From positions 1 to 5,569 of the forward strand of contig DOUV01000432.1 of NCBI GenBank assembly GCA_003520455.1: a DNA stretch of 5,569 nt. The letters run 5' to 3'. This stretch comes from Chloroflexota bacterium (GTDB lineage Bacteria; Chloroflexota; Anaerolineae; Ardenticatenales; Ardenticatenaceae). Within the stretch, counting starts at the first letter, position 1, and each line of letters starts with the position of its first letter. The position numbers and the translations under genes were made by a program. Shown in pieces: positions 1-4,955 of this stretch. Under the pieces are notes generated by a model. The model was not told the DNA's origin and ran no database searches. It was given only the letters and a program-made list of their open reading frames with translations.

Positions 1-330
1 AAGGGGCCGCAGGCGCTCGATGGCCCGCTCGACCAGCAACTCGGTCTCGGGCCGGGGGATCAACACACGCCGGTCTACCAGGAACTCGCGGCCATAGAAG
101 GCCGCCCGGCCGAGAATGTACGCCACGGGCTCACCGGCCGCGCGCCGGGCGACCAGAGCACGAAAGCGCCGGGTTACCTCCAGGGCAACCGGCTCGTCAG
201 GATGGGCGAGGAGTGCCGCCCGGTTGCGCCCCAAGAGCGCGCCCAGCAGGAGCTGAGCATCGAGCCGGGCACTCTCGGAGACGGCGTCGAGCTGGGCAGT
301 GGCTTCGTTGAGTACTGTGCGGATGGTCAT
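1..330 (-). CDS. prmC: PrmC (HemK) release factor glutamine methyltransferase, N-terminal part, cut by window edge
   Basis: SAM-dependent methyltransferase that modifies the glutamine of the GGQ motif in class I release factors in the cytoplasm. Only the first 110 codons are present; the reading frame is open to base 1, so the catalytic SAM-binding domain with its NPPY motif lies outside. What is visible is the N-terminal helical release-factor-binding domain (about residues 1-75) with the family signature GEPVAYILG (66-74), an FYG step (78-80) and the IPRPETE linker motif (91-97), all in the expected order. The start is ATG 330-328, which matches the usual PrmC N-terminus; I see no good Shine-Dalgarno before it. 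It lies 125 nt downstream of prfA on the same strand, the common prfA-prmC order, and is probably co-transcribed unless the spacer hairpins stop transcription. Family identification is firm. Confidence 0.95.
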   Translation of the reverse strand, partial: MTIRTVLNEATAQLDAVSESARLDAQLLLGALLGRNRAALLAHPDEPVALEVTRRFRALVARRAAGEPVAYILGRAAFYGREFLVDRRVLIPRPETELLVERAIERLRPL

Positions 331-356
331 TTTCGGGTTACAGGGTGAAGCTCGGA

Positions 357-398
357 AGGTTGAAGGTGAGGGCACTTTGAGGGACGAACCTTCAACCT
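357..398. repeat. 11-bp inverted repeat in the prfA-prmC spacer
   Basis: AGGTTGAAGGT (357-367) is the exact reverse complement of ACCTTCAACCT (388-398), separated by 20 nt. It could form a stem-loop in the prfA-prmC transcript just upstream of the prmC start. There is no T run after it on either strand, so it does not look like an intrinsic terminator. Function unknown. Confidence 0.7.
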
Positions 399-409
399 GT
401 CCAGCCGCC

Positions 410-457
410 CCACCGGGGGAGACGCCCGGTGGAGAGACGCTCCGGTGGGGCGTCTCT
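410..457. repeat. Two abutting 8-bp hairpins with internal direct repeat
   Basis: The first hairpin pairs CCACCGGG (410-417) with CCCGGTGG (425-432), loop 7 nt. The second begins at the next base and pairs AGAGACGC (433-440) with GCGTCTCT (450-457), loop 9 nt; it runs into the prfA stop codon (458-456). The two units also share a degenerate direct repeat (GAGACGC followed by C or T, then CCGGTGG). Neither is followed by a T run on the minus strand. The arrangement looks like a dispersed palindromic intergenic repeat or an mRNA 3-prime-end or processing structure rather than a classic terminator. Confidence 0.65.
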
Positions 458-1535
458 ACGCGGCATCGAGCTCGGCCAGCCTGGCCGCCTGCTCGGAGGT
501 TGCCAGGGATTCGATGAATTCGTTGAGCGCCCCGTTGAGCACGGCATCGAGCTGGTAGCTGGTCAGTCCGATCCGGTGGTCGGTGACCCGGTTCTGCGGG
601 AAGTTGTAAGTGCGGATCTTCTCGCTCCGCTCGCCGCTCCCGATCTGGCCGCGCCGGGTCTCGCCCAATTCTTTCAGGCGCTGCTCCTCTTCGAGCTCGT
701 ACAGGCGGGCACGCAACACCCGCATCGCTTTGAGCTTGTTCTGGAGCTGCGACTTCTCGTCCTGGCACGTGACCACCAACCCCGTGGGCAGGTGGGTGAT
801 GCGGACCGCCGAGTCGGTCGTGTTCACACTCTGGCCGCCGTGGCCGCCGGAGCGAAAGACGTCAATCCGAAGGTCGTTGGGGTTGATCTCGACCTCGACC
901 TCCTCCATCTCGGGCAGCACGATGACCGTGGCTGTGGACGTGTGAATCCGGCCGCTTGCCTCCGTGGCCGGGACGCGCTGCACGCGATGCACGCCGCTCT
1001 CGTACTTGAGGCGCGAGTAGGCGCCGCGTCCGCGGACCTCGAAGATCACCTCTTTGAAGCCCCCTACACCCGTCTCATTGGTACTGATGAGATCCGCTTT
1101 CCAGCCGTGATTCTCAGCATAGCGGGTATACATGCGGAAGAGATCGGCGGCAAACAGACCCGCCTCGTCACCACCCGCTCCGGCTCGAATCTCGACGATG
1201 ACATTCTTCTCGTCGTTCGGGTCTTTCGGGAGCAGCAGGCGCTTGAGGCACTCTTCCAGCCCGGTAGATTCGGCCTCAAGGCGCTCGACCTCTTCCCGAA
1301 CCAGCGCCTCCATCTCATCGTCGAGCGTCTCATCGCTCTCCAGCATCGCCCGGGTCGCGACCAACTCCTCGGCCACAGCCTGGTAGCGGCGATAGGTCGC
1401 GACCAACTCTTCAAGCTCGGCCTGCTCGACAGCATAGGCGCGGAGCCGGTCGGGATCGGTGGCGACCTCGGGATCGGCCATCAACTGATTCAACTCTTCG
1501 TAGCGCTCGGCGACCCGAGCCAATGCATCGAACAT
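456..1535 (-). CDS. prfA: Peptide chain release factor 1 (RF1)
   Basis: Recognises UAA and UAG stop codons in the ribosomal A site and triggers peptide release. The 359-residue product has the usual RF1 length. An N-terminal helical domain (about 1-100) is followed by the conserved segment [12 protein letters not shown] (117-128), the RF1-type stop-codon recognition tripeptide PAT (189-191, within [14 protein letters not shown]) and the catalytic GGQ at 233-235 ([16 protein letters not shown]). PAT rather than SPF separates it from RF2. An in-frame GTG exists 12 nt upstream (1547-1545), but ATG 1535-1533 is preferred: it gives the usual MFD start and lies 7 nt after an AAGGTGAG Shine-Dalgarno (1550-1543) that contains the GTG. 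The stop is TAG. It is first in a minus-strand unit with prmC, whose product methylates Gln235 in other bacteria. It is likely transcribed from the promoter at 1630-1602 through a structured leader. Confidence 0.98.
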   Translation of the reverse strand: MFDALARVAERYEELNQLMADPEVATDPDRLRAYAVEQAELEELVATYRRYQAVAEELVATRAMLESDETLDDEMEALVREEVERLEAESTGLEECLKRLLLPKDPNDEKNVIVEIRAGAGGDEAGLFAADLFRMYTRYAENHGWKADLISTNETGVGGFKEVIFEVRGRGAYSRLKYESGVHRVQRVPATEASGRIHTSTATVIVLPEMEEVEVEINPNDLRIDVFRSGGHGGQSVNTTDSAVRITHLPTGLVVTCQDEKSQLQNKLKAMRVLRARLYELEEEQRLKELGETRRGQIGSGERSEKIRTYNFPQNRVTDHRIGLTSYQLDAVLNGALNEFIESLATSEQAARLAELDAA

Positions 1536-1558
1536 ACGCCTTCTCACCTTTTGGCACG

Positions 1559-1588
1559 AAAAGAGCCCCTCGCGGCACCGAAGGGCTC
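1559..1588 (-). terminator. Terminator-like hairpin in the prfA leader (candidate attenuator)
   Basis: Read on the minus strand, GAGCCCTTCG (1588-1579) pairs with CGAGGGGCTC (1572-1563) over 10 bp including one U-G wobble, with a 6-nt loop, and is followed directly by TTTT (1562-1559). The wobble is replaced by a C/A mismatch on the plus strand, so the structure favours minus-strand RNA. It sits between the predicted prfA start site (about 1595) and the prfA Shine-Dalgarno (1550-1543), so it could act as a leader attenuator. The T run is short and termination efficiency is unknown. Confidence 0.55.
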
Positions 1589-1601
1589 CTCAGTCGTTTA
1601 C

Positions 1602-1630
1602 ATTATACGCCCGATGGCCACTCTTGACAA
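1602..1630 (-). promoter_or_regulatory. Sigma70-type promoter for prfA-prmC
   Basis: On the minus strand a TTGTCA -35 box (1630-1625, 5 of 6 consensus) is separated by 17 nt from a perfect TATAAT -10 box (1607-1602). Transcription should begin near 1595, giving a leader of about 60 nt before the prfA ATG. No other promoter of similar quality is seen upstream of prfA. Confidence 0.75.
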
Positions 1631-1815
1631 GCTGGAAGGTCTCACCGCGCACCCTGCTCAGCCGGTGCTTGCCCTGCGCTCAGGCCAATCTCAGCACGTC
1701 AAGGCGGCTCGCAAGGGTTCGGGTGCCGTTCCCCGGCGCAAAACTTGCTGCTATCTCTGTTGTGAACGGCCCTGTGTTGCTGGACCGAGCGGAAATCATC
1801 GATACGGAGGAAACT

Positions 1816-2313
1816 ATGGCGAAACCGGACAGTTATACTGTCGAAACACCCAAGCTGGAGGGCACGCACATCACGCTTGCCGAGTTGCAGGTCGAGGGGG
1901 CTGATGAGTACGTGACCATCGAGAATACGGGCACGGTCGCCCAGCCGCTCACAAGCTGGATCCTCGCCAGTCTCCGCGGCGAGACGCTGTACCAGATGCC
2001 GGAGGGGCTTGTTCTCCATCCCAACAGCCGGGTGAGAATTCACAGCGGCCCCGCTGCTGAAGGCAACCCGCCCACCGACTTCGTCTGGACGCGTGAGAGG
2101 GTCTGGAACGACAAGGGGGATACCGCAGTGCTGTTCGATGCCCTTGGCCACGAGGTCACCCGGCTCACTCACGGCAGCCCGCCGGCCGAGAGCCGCGGCG
2201 CCAGGCTCCTCTACCGCGATGACGATGGTCGCCTGCATATCGAGGACAGTTATCCGTCCAAGGCCGTGAACCGCAAACTCACTACACCAAGCGCGGAGGC
2301 ACGCAAGGAATGA
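1816..2313 (+). CDS. Small lamin-tail-domain (LTD) protein, no signal peptide
   Basis: The 165-residue product resembles a lamin tail domain, an immunoglobulin-like beta fold. Visible hallmarks over residues 18-118 are the ADEYVTIENTG strand and turn (29-39), the hydrophobic LTSWIL element (45-50), a LHPNSRVRIHSG segment (67-78) and VWNDKGDTAVLFDALGHEV (96-114), with the typical WN.KGD.A.L.d..G pattern. The tail (120-165) is charged and probably flexible. There is no signal peptide or membrane segment, so it should be cytoplasmic, whereas many bacterial LTD proteins are secreted or surface-linked. The frame stays open further upstream, but ATG 1816 is chosen because GGAGGAA (1807-1813) precedes it and the domain is complete from there. 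Its stop overlaps the next start (ATGA, 2310-2313), so it is translationally coupled to the HPF-like gene. No clear plus-strand promoter was found in 1620-1800. Function unknown; domain call fairly confident. Confidence 0.8.
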   Translation: MAKPDSYTVETPKLEGTHITLAELQVEGADEYVTIENTGTVAQPLTSWILASLRGETLYQMPEGLVLHPNSRVRIHSGPAAEGNPPTDFVWTRERVWNDKGDTAVLFDALGHEVTRLTHGSPPAESRGARLLYRDDDGRLHIEDSYPSKAVNRKLTTPSAEARKE

Positions 2314-2621
2314 TCGTCGAGATTGTCGCACCAGAACTCGGCGGCGAGGAGCGCAACCGCGACATTGTCTTCAAGACGCTCGCCAAATTGGACAAGTATC
2401 TGACCCACTTCCCCGAAGATAGCATCTTCGCCCGGGTAGCGCTCGGCCCGCACCCGACGAACGACGACTGGGTCCGGGCCACCATCGATCTCTCCCTCCC
2501 AGGCGCCCCGAAGGCGGTCGCCGACGCCGATGGCGAGACGACTCGCGAAGCGCTCAACCAGGCGGCTGAGGAGGTCGAGCGCCAGCTCCGCGAATTGAAA
2601 GAGCGCCGCTCGCCGGATTGA
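2310..2621 (+). CDS. Short HPF/RaiA-like ribosome-associated (sigma-54 modulation family) protein
   Basis: The 103-residue product fits the short hibernation-promoting factor family, which binds the 30S decoding region and inactivates ribosomes in stationary phase. Visible features are an N-terminal beta strand (1-8), a first helix with FKTLAKLDKYLTHFP (21-35; the LDKY step is typical), strands around FARVALGP (40-47) and WVRATIDLSLPG (54-65), and a C-terminal helix with TTREALNQAAEEVERQLRELKERR (77-100), matching the family pattern in which paired residues of the last helix end in ERQL..K. The C-terminal dimerisation domain of long HPF is absent. The insert between the strands (GPHPTNDD) is slightly unusual. 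The ATG overlaps the upstream stop by 4 nt; GGAGG at 2295-2299 inside the upstream gene may serve as ribosome binding site. Family call is by pattern, not search; a divergent relative with another role is possible. Confidence 0.75.
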   Translation: MIVEIVAPELGGEERNRDIVFKTLAKLDKYLTHFPEDSIFARVALGPHPTNDDWVRATIDLSLPGAPKAVADADGETTREALNQAAEEVERQLRELKERRSPD

Positions 2622-2868
2622 CGCCAGGATCGCACCCGAGTGCGTCGCACCACGCGCAGTGCGCCCTCGGTGGCCGGGCCCACTCTTGTGCCTGGGGGAT
2701 CCTCAGCCGAACCAGAGGGCAGCTATACGCTCGAAAAAGCCGGGGCTCGATTCCTCCGATACCCCCGGCCTGGCGGTCACGAGTGGTTGGGCATATTCTC
2801 GGACAGCCAGGTTGCCATTCGGAATCGCAGCCTCCTCGCCTGACGGCACGCACGAATTGCCTGAAAAC
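2622..2868. other. Intergenic region between the HPF-like gene and the infC promoter
   Basis: About 250 nt with no gene I can support. It holds alternating short inverted elements: CGCAC (2631-2635), GTGCG (2640-2644), CGCAC (2646-2650) and GTGCG (2659-2663), which can form two small hairpins just after the HPF-like stop. It also holds a 7-bp hairpin (2739-2745 with 2763-2769, loop 17 nt) flanked on its left by AAAAA, which reads as a weak intrinsic terminator on the minus strand. A GTG-initiated frame at 2640-2843 would encode 67 residues with plausible codon use but has a poor ribosome binding site and no recognisable family. No good terminator for the LTD-HPF pair is seen on the plus strand. 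Confidence 0.5.
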
Positions 2869-2892
2869 TCCTCGTGGATTGCTTGACGAGGA
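2869..2892. promoter_or_regulatory. Dyad overlapping the infC -35 box, candidate operator
   Basis: TCCTCGT (2869-2875) and ACGAGGA (2886-2892) form a perfect 7-bp dyad with a 10-nt centre. The right arm overlaps the last three bases of the -35 hexamer (2883-2888). The spacing of the half-sites is 17 nt centre to centre, compatible with a dimeric regulator. No regulator is identified, so this is a prediction only. Confidence 0.4.
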
Positions 2893-2911
2893 TGGGGAGC
2901 TATGCTATATT
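2883..2911 (+). promoter_or_regulatory. Sigma70-type promoter of the infC-rpmI-rplT operon
   Basis: TTGACG (2883-2888, 5 of 6 consensus) is followed after exactly 17 nt by TATATT (2906-2911, 5 of 6), in a local AT-rich patch that stands out from the GC-rich surroundings. The start site should lie near 2918, giving a leader of about 60 nt before the infC start. Confidence 0.75.
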
Positions 2912-2922
2912 TAAGTCGCTTT

Positions 2923-2942
2923 ACGGGCCCCTTGCGGCCCGT
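2923..2942 (+). promoter_or_regulatory. Leader hairpin upstream of infC
   Basis: ACGGGCC (2923-2929) pairs with GGCCCGT (2936-2942), 7 bp with a 6-nt loop, only a few bases after the predicted transcription start. There is no T run, so it is not a terminator. It could protect the 5-prime end or take part in leader control of IF3/L35/L20 synthesis, which is autogenously regulated in well-studied bacteria. Confidence 0.5.
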
Positions 2943-2979
2943 GTGCTTTACTTAGACCAAGAAAGTTGAGGGACGAACT

Positions 2980-3498
2980 ATAAGCGATCGCAAGTATCGT
3001 GTCAACGAGCGTATCCGAATCCGCGAGGTGCGGCTCATTGACGAAGAGGGCACAAACGTCGGCATTAAACCGACCCGCGAGGCACTCGAATACGCCCACA
3101 GCAAGGATCTCGATCTCGTCGAGGTCGCTCCGAACGCCAAACCGCCTGTTGCTCGTGTGATGGACTTCGGCAAGTTCATGTACGAGCAGACCAAGAAGGA
3201 GCGCGAGGCCAAGAAAGCTCAAAAACAGGTCGAGATCAAAGAGTTGCGCCTGCGTCCTAAAACCGACGACTATCACATGGGCTTCAAAGTAAAGCAAGCG
3301 CGGGGCTTCCTTGAAAAAGGTTCCAAAGTTCGGTTTCGAATTCTCTTCCGTGGCCGCGAAGCAAGCCATCCCGAACTCGGTCGCGAACTTCTCGCCGAAG
3401 TTGCGAATGAACTGAAAGATGTCGCGGAAGTCGAGCAAACCCCCGTCTTTGAGGGGCGCTCGATGACCCTGATCTTGATGCCAACAAACGTGAAGTAA
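2980..3498 (+). CDS. infC: Translation initiation factor IF-3, probable ATA start
   Basis: Binds the 30S subunit, prevents premature 50S joining and checks start-codon and initiator-tRNA pairing. The product of 172 residues has the N-terminal domain (YRVNERIR at 6-13, VRLID at 17-21, LDLVEVAP near 49-56, VARVMDFGKF near 62-71), a lysine-rich linker (about 72-90) and the C-terminal domain (ELRLRPKTDDYHMGFKVKQA, then KVRFRILFRGRE and the final VFEGRSMTLILMP). The frame is closed by a TAG at 2953-2955 and holds no ATG, GTG or TTG between it and GTG 3028, which would delete the conserved YRVNERIR block. ATA at 2980 lies 6 nt after GAGGGA (2968-2973) and gives the expected N-terminus, so it is taken as the start. 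infC is known for rare start codons (AUU in E. coli) used for self-control. First gene of the operon with rpmI and rplT. Confidence 0.95.
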   Translation: MSDRKYRVNERIRIREVRLIDEEGTNVGIKPTREALEYAHSKDLDLVEVAPNAKPPVARVMDFGKFMYEQTKKEREAKKAQKQVEIKELRLRPKTDDYHMGFKVKQARGFLEKGSKVRFRILFRGREASHPELGRELLAEVANELKDVAEVEQTPVFEGRSMTLILMPTNVK

Positions 3499-3518
3499 GT
3501 TTATCTGGCCCCGCACCT

Positions 3519-3556
3519 CATCCTCAGATGGCGTGTGTCCGTCTGAGGATGCTTTT
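3519..3556 (+). terminator. 13-bp hairpin with T run between infC and rpmI (attenuator or processing site)
   Basis: CATCCTCAGA (3519-3528) pairs perfectly with TCTGAGGATG (3542-3551), and the stem can continue with a U-G and two G-C pairs to 13 bp, leaving a 7-nt loop (3532-3538). It is followed by CTTTT (3552-3556). By sequence it looks like an intrinsic terminator, yet rpmI and rplT lie just downstream in the same operon, so partial read-through, an attenuator, an RNase processing site or an L20-responsive control element is more likely than full termination. Confidence 0.6.
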
Positions 3557-3587
3557 GTGCCGCCGTTACGACGAAGGAGCAACAACT

Positions 3588-3803
3588 ATGCCGAAGATCA
3601 AGACGCACAAGGCAACTGCCAAGCGTTTCAAGGTTACTGGCACGGGGAAGATCATGCGGACGAAGATTGGGAAGAGCCATCTGCGCCGCAAGAAGCCGGG
3701 TCGGGTGAAGCGCCTGTTCGACAAGTACATCGAGGTGACGAGCGCCGGGGCGAAGGCTCGCGTTCGCAAGCTGGCGCCCTACTTGAAGAACTCTCGCGAT
3801 TAG
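3588..3803 (+). CDS. rpmI: 50S ribosomal protein L35
   Basis: Small basic protein of the large ribosomal subunit. The 71-residue product starts MPKIKTHKATAKRFKVTGTG, the standard L35 N-terminus, followed by the basic block KSHLRRKKPGRVKRLF (29-44) and the ending RKLAPYL. It is slightly longer than the common 64-66 residues. ATG 3588 is preceded by AAGGAG (3574-3579) with 8-nt spacing. It is the second gene of the infC-rpmI-rplT operon, 89 nt after infC with a strong hairpin between them, and 116 nt before rplT. Expression is probably tied to L20 feedback as in other bacteria, although the site is not proven here. Confidence 0.97.
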   Translation: MPKIKTHKATAKRFKVTGTGKIMRTKIGKSHLRRKKPGRVKRLFDKYIEVTSAGAKARVRKLAPYLKNSRD

Positions 3804-3919
3804 CCCGTTTTCATCGACGTCGGTTCCCCCGGTTGTCGGGCACACTCCTCCACGTGGGGAGGCCTCCACGCCCGCCGACGGGTTGACTAGACGATTCTCA
3901 AAGCTGGAGGAGTATTTCC
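3804..3919 (+). promoter_or_regulatory. Structured rpmI-rplT spacer with alternative pairings
   Basis: The spacer holds the octamer CCTCCACG twice (3847-3854 and 3863-3870), with GGAGG (3858-3862) between them that can pair with the left copy (CCTCC 3847-3851, loop 6 nt) or, as the palindrome GGAGGCCTCC (3858-3867), with the right copy. GTCGG at 3819-3823 or 3835-3839 can pair with CCGAC at 3875-3879 and enclose this core. It ends with a strong TGGAGGAG ribosome binding site (3905-3912). It is unusually long for a gap inside this operon and could be a translational control element; the folding is predicted by eye. Confidence 0.35.
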
Positions 3920-4282
3920 ATGGCTCGTGTGAAAGGCGGGTATGTGACCCGCCGCCGTCACAAGAAGATTCTGAAATTGGCCAAAGGCCACCGCGGTGTG
4001 CGGCATACCCGCTTCAGAACCGCCAAAGAGAGCGTGACGCATGCGTTGAAGTATGCCACGCGCGATCGGCGCCATCGGAAGCGTGATTTCCGCCGTCTCT
4101 GGATCCAGCGCATCAATGCCGCCGCCCGGCAGCATGGGATGAGCTACAGCACATTTATCCATGGTCTCAAGCTCGCCGGTATTGATCTGGATCGCAAGAT
4201 TCTGGCTGATATGGCGGTCAATGATGCGGCAGCCTTCGCAGCGGTGGCCGAGCGTGCCAGGGGAGCCAGCGAAACGGCGTAG
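3920..4282 (+). CDS. rplT: 50S ribosomal protein L20
   Basis: Early-assembling large-subunit protein that binds 23S rRNA and, in E. coli and B. subtilis, represses its own operon. The 120-residue product has the canonical start [19 protein letters not shown], an arginine- and lysine-rich extended N-terminus, the [21 protein letters not shown] block (48-68) and the C-terminal globular part with [24 protein letters not shown] (76-99). Length fits the family (about 118). ATG 3920 follows TGGAGGAG (3905-3912) with 7-nt spacing. It is the last gene of the infC-rpmI-rplT operon, with a strong hairpin terminator 53 nt after its stop. Confidence 0.98.
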   Translation: MARVKGGYVTRRRHKKILKLAKGHRGVRHTRFRTAKESVTHALKYATRDRRHRKRDFRRLWIQRINAAARQHGMSYSTFIHGLKLAGIDLDRKILADMAVNDAAAFAAVAERARGASETA

Positions 4283-4335
4283 CGTTAGGCCGCGGGACCG
4301 GCGCCGCCGACAGGGATGCAGTTCGACGTGCCATT

Positions 4336-4372
4336 GGCGGGAGAGAGGGTCTCCTCTCTCCCGCCTCTTGTT
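4336..4372 (+). terminator. Intrinsic terminator of the infC-rpmI-rplT operon
   Basis: GGCGGGAGAGAGG (4336-4348) and CCTCTCTCCCGCC (4353-4365) form a perfect 13-bp stem with a 4-nt loop, followed by the partly T-rich tail TCTTGTT (4366-4372). Its position after the last ribosomal protein gene fits an operon terminator. The tail is not a pure T run, but the stem is very strong. Confidence 0.85.
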
Positions 4373-4398
4373 GCCAGATGCTCGCCGGCGGGTATCAT
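4371..4398 (+). promoter_or_regulatory. Possible promoter of the two-gene nucleotidyltransferase cassette
   Basis: TTGCCA (4371-4376, 5 of 6 consensus) and TATCAT (4393-4398, 5 of 6) are 16 nt apart and begin at the tail of the rplT terminator. If real, transcription starts near 4405 and the leader to the first cassette gene is more than 200 nt long. Spacing is one short of optimal and nothing else supports it. Confidence 0.35.
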
Positions 4399-4515
4399 CA
4401 CGGCTATGGGTTTGTAGCAGTTCGGGAGTTGGTTGCAGCTTCGCCTGCGCCGTAAGTTTCAACATGTTGAGAGGATTGCGTGCGGCTGCGACAGAGGCAA
4501 CGTTTTCATAGAGTC

Positions 4516-4579
4516 AAGTCATCACTTCATCAGAGCATAAAGTCATCAACGTACCAAAGTACCGGAGAACCAAGTCATC
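4516..4579 (+). repeat. Three direct repeats AAGTCATC(A) before the cassette
   Basis: AAGTCATCA occurs at 4516-4524 and 4540-4548, and AAGTCATC at 4572-4579, on the same strand with start-to-start distances of 24 and 32 nt. Related TCATCA cores also occur at 4527-4532 and 4591-4596. The surrounding 4500-4630 stretch is clearly more AT-rich than the rest of the window. Iterated short repeats upstream of a small-gene cassette could be binding sites for its own regulator; this is inference. Confidence 0.5.
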
Positions 4580-4631
4580 GATGCAGGATATCATCAATGC
4601 AGTAGAACGGAACGTAGACGAGAGGATAGCC

Positions 4632-4955
4632 ATGTCAACGCGAGTGGCAGAAGACCTTCAGCAGGGGAGAGAGGAAGGGCGAACCCCCCCAACGTGGCGT
4701 CAGATGCACCTCGACACACGCCCGGAAGTGGAGACGATACTTTTTCGGCTTTACCGGGAGACCCCGGCCTGGCGCAAACTCGAGCAGGTTGGCGAGATGA
4801 ACACGGCGGTTCGCACACTTGCCCTGAGCGGGCTCCGGAGACAGTACCCGGATGCATCCGAGCAAGAGATCAAGCGTCGGCTGGCCGATCTCCTATTGGG
4901 GCCGGAGTTGGCCGCGCGAGTATATGGCTCTCTGTCGGAGAAAGAGCCGGTCTGA
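4632..4955 (+). CDS. Small helical protein of unknown family, partner of the downstream nucleotidyltransferase
   Basis: I do not recognise a named family. From ATG 4632 it has 107 residues: a charged N-terminus (1-22), then mostly predicted helix, with TRPEVETILFRLYRETPAWR (29-48), KLEQVGEMNTAVRTLALSGL (49-68), a short RRQYPDASEQEIKRRLADLL stretch (69-88) and LGPELAARVYGS (89-100). The pattern of a YP.AS..E...RLA..L.G..LA..VYG motif is, from memory, common in small proteins preceding nucleotidyltransferase-like genes in Chloroflexota and cyanobacteria. There is no signal peptide, membrane segment or evident DNA-binding helix-turn-helix. ATG 4632 is chosen for its AGAGG (4621-4625) at 6-nt spacing; an in-frame ATG at 4581 would add 17 residues but lacks a close Shine-Dalgarno and has AT-rich codons. 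Its stop overlaps the next start by one base (TGATG). A role as antitoxin or cofactor is plausible from context only. Confidence 0.75.
   Translation: MSTRVAEDLQQGREEGRTPPTWRQMHLDTRPEVETILFRLYRETPAWRKLEQVGEMNTAVRTLALSGLRRQYPDASEQEIKRRLADLLLGPELAARVYGSLSEKEPV

Noticed and set aside
1624..1629. Perfect TTGACA on the plus strand, possible -35 for the LTD gene
   Set aside because: No -10-like hexamer occurs 15-19 nt downstream; the same bases are better explained as part of the minus-strand TTGTCA of the prfA promoter.
1624..1815. N-terminal extension of the LTD gene in the open frame
   Set aside because: The extension covers the divergent promoter of prfA and has no ribosome binding site, while ATG 1816 has a strong GGAGGAA and a complete domain after it.
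429..1904. Long open frame (491 codons) on the plus strand
   Set aside because: It lies antisense to prfA, whose GGQ and PAT motifs are unmistakable, and continues across the prfA promoter and LTD start; its translation matches no family. It is a GC-rich shadow frame.
1699..2331. 210-codon minus-strand frame
   Set aside because: Antisense to the LTD gene; composition and lack of motifs mark it as a shadow.
2739..2769. tRNA-like T-arm around GGGCTCGATTCC
   Set aside because: The T-stem does not pair, and no acceptor, D or anticodon arms could be assembled around it.
2911..3585. 224-codon minus-strand frame
   Set aside because: Antisense to infC and overlapping its promoter and leader; no family resemblance.
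4581..4631. Earlier ATG for the small helical protein
   Set aside because: The nearest GGAG is 13 nt away and the codons are AT-rich unlike the rest; ATG 4632 has a well-spaced AGAGG. Not fully excluded.
4694..4954. Upstream extension of the nucleotidyltransferase frame
   Set aside because: It overlaps the small helical gene almost fully, shows no domain, and the ATG at 4955 fits the coupled overlap and the family N-terminus.
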